From contig JAUWAB010000006.1 in the NCBI GenBank assembly GCA_030602265.1, positions 53,143 to 117,142 of the forward strand: a stretch of 64,000 nucleotides of DNA. Reading direction: 5' to 3'. Positions 57,726-64,000 of the stretch are shown one piece after another; position 1 is the stretch's first letter, and each line of letters begins with the position of its first letter. Below the pieces are notes generated by a model. It made no database searches and had not been told where the DNA came from. It was given only the letters and a program-made list of their open reading frames with translations. The DNA is from Prolixibacteraceae bacterium. GTDB taxonomy: Bacteria > Bacteroidota > Bacteroidia > Bacteroidales > Prolixibacteraceae. The position numbers and the translations under genes were made by a program.

Positions 57726-59213
57726 ATGGGAATCATTATTAAACAATCGGTTAGAGGTGCCTTCTGGTCTTATCTGGGTATAGCAGTCGGGTATATCAAT
57801 GTGGGTATCATTATGCCTCAGTTCTTTGATGCGGCACAAATCGGACTGGTTCAGATTTTTATCGCAGTTTCCCTCATCTTTTCACAATTTGGCACCCTTG
57901 GCTTTACCAGTGTCATCAACAGGATGTTCCCCCAATTCCGTCAGCCTGAAAGGTCTCACAACGGTTTTCTTTTTCTTTTGATGACCACGGCGATAGTCGG
58001 ATTTGCGATCACCGCTACAGGATTCTGGGTGCTTAAACCCTGGATTGTGGAATCCAACATTCAGAAGTCACCCCTGCTGGTCGATTATCTTTATCTCCTG
58101 ATGCCGCTCGTATTCATGCGCTTATTGTTTAACTTGATCGATAATTATAACAAGGTACTGTACGATGCCGTTACCGGAACCTTCTGGATGGAGTTCATGC
58201 ACAAACTGGTCAACCTGTTTTTGATTGTAATGTTTGCATTCGGATGGTTAAACTTCAGGCAGTTCTTTTTCGGATATCTGGTTTCGATGAGCATGCCGGT
58301 CATACCGCTCATCATTGTGCTTATCAGAAGAAAAGAATTTAATCTGAAACCTGGGATGAATTTTATCGACAAAACCCTGGTCAGGGAGTTGGCGGTGGTA
58401 ATGACATTCGGATTTTTCAACGGCCTGGCCGGGATATTGCTGACGAATGTTGATAAGGTATTGGTGAACCAGTATCTGTCTCTTGAAGAAGTAGGGATAT
58501 TCGGAGTCTGTGCCCTGTTTGCAACCCTGATCAAAGTGCCATACAATGCGCTGTCGAAAATAGCCGTGGGCATCATTGCTGAGGCCTGGAGAAGAAACGA
58601 TATCGGTCATATCCAGGAAATCTACAGGAAATCTGCCCTCAACCAGGCGATAGCCGGAACATTGATTTTTACAGGCATCCTGGTCAATCTGGACAATATC
58701 TTTGAGATTCTGCCCCCGGTATATCGAACCGGGAAATGGGTTCTCATCATATACTCGGCCGGAATTCTCTGGGTAACCATTATCGGAATGGCAGGTATCA
58801 TAACTGAAACCTCAAAGCATTACAGGATTTCAACCTTGTTCCTGCTGCTTTCTGTAGGGGTGCAGTTTATTCTGAGTTTTCTTCTAATACCGGCATACGG
58901 TATCACCGGGGCGGCAGTAGCCACATCAGCCACATTTATCCTGAATTATACACTTCAGGCAGGTTTTCAGAGGATTATCTTTGGCATCCGAAGCCTGGAC
59001 CGCAACATGCTGGTCGTTTTCCTTGCCGGTACCCTGGCATTTCTGGTTGCCAGCCTGCTTCCAAACCTTTCCCTGATACCCGACATAGCCGCACGGAGTA
59101 TAATTTGTACCTTTGCCTATGGGTTGGTAATCTATTTTTCCGGTATTTCTCCTGAAGCGAATGGGTTAATTAATTCTCTACTAAATAAAATGAAATTGCA
59201 TGGACGAAAATAA
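57726..59213 (+). CDS. Polysaccharide flippase (Wzx-like)
   Basis: A 495-residue membrane protein of the MOP/MATE exporter superfamily, predicted to flip undecaprenyl-linked sugars. It has about 14 hydrophobic helices, an N-terminal RGAFWSYLGIAVGYINVGII typical of Polysacc_synt proteins, and a late polysaccharide-synthesis C domain (ITGAAVATSATFILNYTLQ). It is first gene of a cluster with a methyltransferase whose start overlaps its end by 14 bases, a glycosyltransferase, wecB and an aminotransferase. Confidence 0.9.
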   Translation: MGIIIKQSVRGAFWSYLGIAVGYINVGIIMPQFFDAAQIGLVQIFIAVSLIFSQFGTLGFTSVINRMFPQFRQPERSHNGFLFLLMTTAIVGFAITATGFWVLKPWIVESNIQKSPLLVDYLYLLMPLVFMRLLFNLIDNYNKVLYDAVTGTFWMEFMHKLVNLFLIVMFAFGWLNFRQFFFGYLVSMSMPVIPLIIVLIRRKEFNLKPGMNFIDKTLVRELAVVMTFGFFNGLAGILLTNVDKVLVNQYLSLEEVGIFGVCALFATLIKVPYNALSKIAVGIIAEAWRRNDIGHIQEIYRKSALNQAIAGTLIFTGILVNLDNIFEILPPVYRTGKWVLIIYSAGILWVTIIGMAGIITETSKHYRISTLFLLLSVGVQFILSFLLIPAYGITGAAVATSATFILNYTLQAGFQRIIFGIRSLDRNMLVVFLAGTLAFLVASLLPNLSLIPDIAARSIICTFAYGLVIYFSGISPEANGLINSLLNKMKLHGRK

Positions 59214-59928
59214 AGAATCAACGGTTAATGTCTCCGGATTTTATGATGAGTTCTCGAAAAAGCAGCTCAGTACCGGAATTAATCTGCGACATTATTATTT
59301 GTTTGATCAGTTGGTTAAGGCGGGGTTAAAAAAAGACTCTTCTGTCCTTGAAATTGGTTGCGGTATTGGTACCTTGACCCAGCTCATGGCTAACTATCTG
59401 AAAAGAGGGGAGATCCACGCAACAGATATCAGTCCTGAAAGTATTTCAGTTGCCAGGAAACGTTTAGCTGATTTCAAGCGTATTTCACTTGAGGTGTCAG
59501 ACATGAATGGCTTTAATGCCGGTCGGACATACGACTTTATTATTTTAGCCGATGTAATTGAACACATACCTTTTTCTGAACATACCGAACTTTTCCGCAC
59601 CATCTCTCTTCATGCACATCCCGGGTCTGTTGTGTTCCTGAATATACCCCATCCAAAAGCTACTGAATATTTTGAACGGACAGATCCATCCAAACTGCAG
59701 ATTATTGACCAGGCAGTTTATGCGGGTGCACTGATTGCGCCGGCCGAAGCCTGCGGACTCGTTTTGTCATCATACAGATCCTATTCTCTGTTTCAGAAAC
59801 AGTCGGATTATGTTCTGGTAATTTTCGGTGTTAACCGTGATATCAGCTTCTCGCCGGTTTCCCGCATACGTATTATTTTGAGGAAGTTATGGTTGCGCTT
59901 GTCCTATTTAGAGCGGATCATGTTTTAA
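59200..59928 (+). CDS. Class I SAM-dependent methyltransferase
   Basis: A 242-residue methyltransferase (Methyltransf_23/12 type). SAM motif I VLEIGCGIGTLTQL at about residues 48-61, motif II IILADVIEHIPF and a following NIPHPKATEYFERTD segment are visible. The N-terminus (FYDEFSKKQLSTGINLRH) resembles UbiE/COQ5- or O-antigen-associated enzymes. Location within a surface-polysaccharide cluster suggests a sugar or lipid-linked acceptor. Its start overlaps the flippase gene by 14 bases, indicating coupled translation. Confidence 0.87.
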   Translation: MDENKESTVNVSGFYDEFSKKQLSTGINLRHYYLFDQLVKAGLKKDSSVLEIGCGIGTLTQLMANYLKRGEIHATDISPESISVARKRLADFKRISLEVSDMNGFNAGRTYDFIILADVIEHIPFSEHTELFRTISLHAHPGSVVFLNIPHPKATEYFERTDPSKLQIIDQAVYAGALIAPAEACGLVLSSYRSYSLFQKQSDYVLVIFGVNRDISFSPVSRIRIILRKLWLRLSYLERIMF

Positions 59929-59962
59929 CACATGAGGTCACAAAATTAAATCATTGAACTTC

Positions 59963-61021
59963 ATGAAATCCAACAGCATTCTGTATACATATCCTCATCC
60001 GTCGACCTTCATATTGCGGGATATCGAAATTTTAAGCAGTTCATTTAAGGTTACTGCCTATGAGTTTGACGTGAGAAAGAAGTACTTGACTCCATACCGG
60101 TTTATCGCCCAGTTTATTTATCTTCTTTTTCACTTACACCGGTTTGATACCCTGATTTGTCATTTTGCCGGTTATGCCTCTTTTCTTCCTGCACTGTTCG
60201 GTAAGGTTTTCGGTAAACCTTGTTTTATTATTGTTGCCGGGAATGATGGTTCAAAATTTCCGGATTTTAAATATGGTAATTATAGCCGGAAGTTACTGGG
60301 CTATTTTACGGGTACGTCTCTGCAGTTGTGTACACACATTTTGCCTGTTCATGAAAGTCTTGTTTATCAGGAATATGATTATTATGAGGGTGGAAAGCCA
60401 TCACAGGGGTATGCGTCTTTTTTCCCAAAAGCAGGCAAGGTACCTTACACTCCGGTCTATTACGGATACGATGCCGGCCTTTTTAAACCGGATGAAACGG
60501 TTCAGCGAAAGTGCAACAGCTTCATAACGGTCAGCAACCTGGGTGACCCATATGCCCTGAAGCGCAAGGGTTCTGATCTGATTATTGAATTTGCCCGTTT
60601 AAGACCGGATTTGCAGTTCACCATTGTTGGCTGGGATGGTGAGAAGAAGATAGAAGTCCCCGGTAATGTTACCCTGCTGCGATTTATGAATGCCGGCGAT
60701 CTGGTAAAAACCCTGAGTGCGCATGAGTACTATTTCCAGTTATCCATTATGGAGGGATTCCCCAATGCTCTGGCAGAAGCGATGTTATGTGGCTGTATCC
60801 CCATTGGGTCAAATGTTTCCGGAATTCCTTTCATTATTGGTGATACGGGTTATATTCTGAAAAAGCGTGATTTGAATGAACTCAATACATTAGTCAGCCA
60901 TGCCCTGGAAGACAGCAGGCGGGAGGGCCTTCCTGAATTGGCCAGGAGTAGAGTAGAATTAAATTTTACATATTCCGCAAGGTTGGAAATGTTCAAAAAA
61001 GTGATCGCTCAGTATCATTGA
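59963..61021 (+). CDS. Glycosyltransferase family 4-like protein
   Basis: A 352-residue GT-B fold glycosyltransferase. The C-terminal half has FITVSNLGDPYALKRKGSDL and the EGFPNALAEAMLCGCIPIGS nucleotide-sugar-binding signature. The N-terminal acceptor domain is divergent (HPSTFILRDIEILSSSFKV). The ATG at 59963 is preferred to a TTG at 59954. It is probably cytoplasmic and transfers a sugar to a growing lipid-linked oligosaccharide; donor and acceptor are unknown. Codon use is somewhat more A+T-rich than in wecB. Confidence 0.88.
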   Translation: MKSNSILYTYPHPSTFILRDIEILSSSFKVTAYEFDVRKKYLTPYRFIAQFIYLLFHLHRFDTLICHFAGYASFLPALFGKVFGKPCFIIVAGNDGSKFPDFKYGNYSRKLLGYFTGTSLQLCTHILPVHESLVYQEYDYYEGGKPSQGYASFFPKAGKVPYTPVYYGYDAGLFKPDETVQRKCNSFITVSNLGDPYALKRKGSDLIIEFARLRPDLQFTIVGWDGEKKIEVPGNVTLLRFMNAGDLVKTLSAHEYYFQLSIMEGFPNALAEAMLCGCIPIGSNVSGIPFIIGDTGYILKKRDLNELNTLVSHALEDSRREGLPELARSRVELNFTYSARLEMFKKVIAQYH

Positions 61022-61080
61022 GGGGTATAATACTTCCGGAGGATAAAACCATCCGTGTTTTTATAATGAGATATTGTTCT

Positions 61081-61088
61081 TATTTTTG
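61081..61088 (+). promoter_or_regulatory. Putative -7 element for wecB
   Basis: TATTTTTG, 29 bases upstream of the wecB ATG. Confidence 0.5.
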
Positions 61089-61117
61089 AATTGAATGTGT
61101 CAAACAGATAGTACCAG

Positions 61118-62203
61118 ATGTCAAAAATTGTTACCATCGTAGGGGCGAGGCCTCAGTTTATCAAGGCATCGGCATTGAGCCGGGCGCTTCAGGAAGAAGA
61201 AATCCCTGAGGTTCTGGTGCATACCGGCCAGCATTTCGACGACAATATGGCGGATATTTTTTTCCGTCAGATGGGGATTCCTGAACCCGCTTATAATCTG
61301 GGAATCAACTCGCTCAGCCATGGCGCGATGACCGGCCGGATGATCGAGGAAATTGAAAAGGTACTGCAGATTGAAAGGCCTACAGCCGTTGTGGTTTACG
61401 GTGATACCAACTCTACCCTTGCCGGTGCTCTTGCCGCTTCAAAGCTGCATATTCCGGTGGCCCACGTGGAAGCCGGCTTGCGAAGCTTTAATATGAAAAT
61501 GCCCGAAGAGATCAACCGGATCCTCACCGACCGGATTTCTGATTATCTGTTTTGCCCGACCGAAACGGCCATCACCAACCTGGTAAGGGAAGGATTTGAA
61601 AATTTTCCCTCAAAAGTCATTTTCAGCGGCGACGTAATGTATGATGTGGCCTTGTATTACGGCAGCCTTGCCTCTGGCAAAAGTCAGGCCCTGGAGCAGT
61701 TCGGCCTGAATCAGCATCCGTTTATTCTGACAACCCTTCACCGGCAGGAGAATACCGATGATCCCCAACGGCTGGCAGAGATTGTGGAAGCCCTTAATAT
61801 ACTTTCAGCAGAATACAGGATTGTACTGCCCTTACATCCCAGGACCCGGAAGATCATTGCCTCCCAAAAACTTTCACTTCGTTTTGAACCGGTTGATCCG
61901 GTGGGTTATTTCGACATGGTTGAGCTGCTCAGGAATTGTTCGTTCGTCATTACCGACAGTGGCGGTTTGCAGAAAGAGGCCTATTTCTTTGGAAAATATT
62001 GTCTCGTGACCCGCGATGAAACCGAATGGACCGAACTGGTCGACCTGGAATACAACTTTCTGGTCGGGGCCGACAGCCAGAAACTGTTGGCCAAGAGCCG
62101 TGAGATCAAATACCTTTTCAGGCCTTTCGATGCCAAACCTTATGGCAACGGCGATGCGGCCAACAAGATTGTGCGCATTTTGAAGGACAGTTATAACCTT
62201 TAG
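61118..62203 (+). CDS. wecB: UDP-N-acetylglucosamine 2-epimerase (non-hydrolysing)
   Basis: A 361-residue enzyme interconverting UDP-GlcNAc and UDP-ManNAc, which feed surface polysaccharides. The N-terminal IVGARPQFIKASALS, the VYGDTNSTLAGALAA segment, VAHVEAGLRSFN, LTTLHRQENTDD and the SGGLQKEAYFFGK loop are diagnostic. It has its own TATTTTTG element, so it may be expressed apart from the flippase unit; the aminotransferase gene follows by 22 bases. Confidence 0.96.
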   Translation: MSKIVTIVGARPQFIKASALSRALQEEEIPEVLVHTGQHFDDNMADIFFRQMGIPEPAYNLGINSLSHGAMTGRMIEEIEKVLQIERPTAVVVYGDTNSTLAGALAASKLHIPVAHVEAGLRSFNMKMPEEINRILTDRISDYLFCPTETAITNLVREGFENFPSKVIFSGDVMYDVALYYGSLASGKSQALEQFGLNQHPFILTTLHRQENTDDPQRLAEIVEALNILSAEYRIVLPLHPRTRKIIASQKLSLRFEPVDPVGYFDMVELLRNCSFVITDSGGLQKEAYFFGKYCLVTRDETEWTELVDLEYNFLVGADSQKLLAKSREIKYLFRPFDAKPYGNGDAANKIVRILKDSYNL

Positions 62204-62225
62204 TCCCATTTTAATAAGCAGCCTT

Positions 62226-63359
62226 ATGTCAAAGCCATCAATAATTCATATGGTTGACCTGTACGGTCAGTATTTCAGGATCAAGGATGAAATTGATACA
62301 GCCATTCAGGATGTCATCCGGTCTTCTGTTTTTATTAAAGGCGGGAAGGTGAATGAATTTGAAGATCATCTCAGCAAGTACCTTGAGGCTGGTGTTATAG
62401 CCTGCGGCAATGGTACCGATGCCCTTCAGCTGGCTTTTATGGCGCTGGAACTTCAACCCGGCGACGAGGTGATTACCACGCCGTTCACCTTTGTGGCTAC
62501 GGCGGAGGTATTGGCACTGCTGGGACTAAAACCGGTTTTTACGGATGTCTGCCCGGATACTTTCAATATGGATGTATCTGCCATCGAAGCTGCTATTACA
62601 CCCCGGACAAAGGCCATTCTTCCCGTACATCTCTTTGGACAAAGTGCGGATATGGAATCCATTAACGCTATTGCCGAAAAGCACAATCTTTTTATAGTGG
62701 AAGATGCGGCCCAGTCGCTGGGAACAGAGTATATTTTCAGAAACGGGGAAAAGAAAAAATCAGGGGCCGTCGGGACCATTGGCTGTACCTCGTTTTTTCC
62801 GTCGAAGAACCTGGGGGCTTTTGGTGATGGCGGAGCCTTATTCACTTCTGACGAAGCACTGGCCGCCCGGATCAGGTCTATTGCCAACCATGGTATGAAG
62901 GTAAGATACTATTACGACCGGATCGGGGTGAATTCACGGCTCGACAGCATCCAGGCTGCCATTCTGGATGTAAAATTGAAATATCTTGATCAGTATGTGG
63001 CATTGCGTCAGGCTGTTGCCTACTGGTACGACACCCGCCTGGCAGGTATTGACGGCCTGCAGTTGCCGGAGAGGGTTTCTTACAGTACGCACTCTTTTCA
63101 TCAGTATACCATTCGCACCGGGAAACGGGATCAGTTACAGGAATTTCTGAAATCAAAAGGCATTCCTTCTATGGTATATTATCCCAAAGCCATTCACCTT
63201 CAGGAAGCATACCGCTACCTGGCTTACCGCGAAGGAGACTTCCCCGTTGCCGAAGCTCTGACCAGGGAGGTGCTCTCACTGCCCATGCATACCGAGATGG
63301 ATGAGGGGCAGCTGGGGTATATCAGTGATGCTGTCAGAGATTTTTATAATTCTCGCTAA
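62226..63359 (+). CDS. DegT/DnrJ/EryC1/StrS family aminotransferase
   Basis: A 377-residue PLP-dependent aminotransferase acting on nucleotide-activated keto-sugars. The PLP lysine is K194 in FFPSKNLGAFGDGG; GNGTDALQLAF (residues ~62-72), VEDAAQSLGTEY and the NSRLDSIQAAIL segment are typical. It probably makes an amino sugar (for example a 2,3-diamino or 4-amino sugar) for the cluster's polysaccharide; the specific sugar cannot be read. It is the last intact gene of the unit. Confidence 0.93.
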   Translation: MSKPSIIHMVDLYGQYFRIKDEIDTAIQDVIRSSVFIKGGKVNEFEDHLSKYLEAGVIACGNGTDALQLAFMALELQPGDEVITTPFTFVATAEVLALLGLKPVFTDVCPDTFNMDVSAIEAAITPRTKAILPVHLFGQSADMESINAIAEKHNLFIVEDAAQSLGTEYIFRNGEKKKSGAVGTIGCTSFFPSKNLGAFGDGGALFTSDEALAARIRSIANHGMKVRYYYDRIGVNSRLDSIQAAILDVKLKYLDQYVALRQAVAYWYDTRLAGIDGLQLPERVSYSTHSFHQYTIRTGKRDQLQEFLKSKGIPSMVYYPKAIHLQEAYRYLAYREGDFPVAEALTREVLSLPMHTEMDEGQLGYISDAVRDFYNSR

Positions 63360-63423
63360 GGGGCAGAGACACAAAGAAAAAATAAGCAAATATTTAATGT
63401 TAACCCCTAAAAATAAAACTTAA
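63360..63423. repeat. Dispersed repeat fragment
   Basis: GCAGAGACACAAAGAAAAAA right after the DegT stop resembles the GACACAAG-type fragments at 28416-28440 and 28500-28524. Confidence 0.35.
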
Positions 63424-63825
63424 ATGGTAAATGATTACTACGGTAATTATTCCGAAAATCAGTTATCCGGAATAATAGTAAACACATGTTACAATATCCA
63501 TGTTAATCTGGGACCTGGCCTTTTGGAATCGGTATACGAGGAAATTTTGTATTTTGAACTGGCCGGTCAGGGATTAAAAGTTCAATGACAGCAATCGATT
63601 CCTGTATTCTGGAAGGGTATTAAGTTAAAATCCGGATTCAGGTCAGACCTTATTGTAGAGAGTAAGGTAATATTGGAAATTAAATCTGTTGAAACCATTT
63701 TGCCGGTTCATCCCAAACAATTATTAACTTATCTCAGACTAACAGGAATGAAGTTAGGTCTTTTGATCAATTTCAATGAAAAGCTGATTAAAGATGGAAT
63801 CATCAGAGTAGTTAACAATCTCTGA
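63424..63825 (+). pseudogene. GxxExxY protein gene with an in-frame TGA
   Basis: Read through one stop, this encodes 133 codons with the pattern of the GxxExxY family: N-terminal IIVNTCYNIHVNLGPGLLESVYE (split here: NIHVNLGPGLLESVYEE), then LKVQ-stop-QQSIPVFWKGIKL, FRSDLIVESKVILEIKS with PD-(D/E)xK-like residues, and HPKQLLTYLRLTGMKLGLLINF. The TGA at 63586-63588 lies where the family usually has Arg or Lys, so one base change from CGA or AGA explains it. All else is in frame. Most likely a recent nonsense pseudogene; TGA is a normal stop elsewhere in this window. Confidence 0.8.
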
Positions 63826-64000
63826 ATTTGAAACGGGCATTATTTCGAAGCTTTTTATAGCGGCTTGGCGGCTTCTATGTTGAAAAACAAGCACCTTGCT
63901 AAAAATTTTTCTTTTTCCCCATTTTTCTCTTTCGTAAGCATCTTTTAAGTCAAAACAGGGTTCTGTCAAGGGCGGCGACTGCAAGGAGCCGTTTATATAC
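63826..64000. other. Right edge, no gene supported
   Basis: The last 175 bases hold no convincing start of a plus-strand gene. A minus-strand ORF of 76 codons (63754-63984) overlaps the GxxExxY pseudogene and shows no recognisable family. Confidence 0.3.

Noticed and set aside
63586..63588. Selenocysteine or recoded TGA in the GxxExxY gene
   Set aside because: The position is normally Arg/Lys, not Cys, and TGA is used as an ordinary stop by other genes here (for example tyrA).
63754..63984. Minus-strand ORF of 76 codons at the right edge
   Set aside because: Overlaps the GxxExxY pseudogene, has no recognisable family and no promoter-like element.

Overview
The window is a chromosomal segment from a member of the Bacteroidota, most likely class Bacteroidia. 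The evidence is family content (YfhO, DUF2797, DUF6146, FISUMP and T9SS-sorted proteins, GH2 enzymes, a one-piece DAHP synthase/chorismate mutase) and promoters. The 8-mer TAnnTTTG, the Bacteroidetes sigma-ABfr -7 element, sits just upstream of more than twenty genes here. Genus cannot be resolved by eye. There is no phage, plasmid or CRISPR array; one IS3-family element is present.

Layout. 1-8600: core genes (asnS running off the left edge, ilvE, a small membrane protein, DUF2797, a secreted M28 peptidase, holB, pgk, a C-GCAxxG protein, a DUF2892 protein). 8600-8980: AT-rich spacer with a complete promoter and a terminator around an unannotated ~85-nt transcript, a candidate sRNA. 8980-23260: polysaccharide and regulatory block with a secreted LacZ-type GH2, a LytTR response regulator with a propeller-type sensor kinase, a FISUMP protein, and a second GH2 with a LamG-like domain inserted in its catalytic barrel. 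The IS3 element lies 59 bp upstream of this second GH2, with an outward promoter-like sequence pointing at it. 23265-32085: DUF58, trxA, dnaE, HIT protein, greA, a small membrane protein, a Rieske-like lipoprotein with an altered ligand set, ahcY. 32380-40110: recQ, tatC-lptB, tRNA-Leu(UAG), tig, clpP-clpX. 40167-49419: FabH-like synthase, lpxH, a redox-dead thioredoxin-like lipoprotein, ribF, an endonuclease/exonuclease/phosphatase-fold protein, prmC/ribD (divergent over 37 bp), DUF6146 lipoprotein, cardiolipin synthase. 49619-54401: a T9SS-sorted metalloprotease-like protein, then tyrA-aroF. 54526-63359: a DNA glycosylase, YfhO, then a surface-polysaccharide cluster (flippase, methyltransferase, glycosyltransferase, wecB, DegT aminotransferase). 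63424-63825: a GxxExxY gene broken by one in-frame stop.

The most striking element is the leader of tyrA-aroF (52227-52391). A promoter-like box is followed by a 25-codon ORF containing the run FYFWFYYF, then an intrinsic terminator that ends 14 bases before the tyrA start. A segment at the end of the small ORF can pair with the terminator's 5' arm. This is the layout of ribosome-mediated transcription attenuation by aromatic amino acids, controlling the tyrosine branch (TyrA) and the entry step (DAHP synthase) of the pathway.
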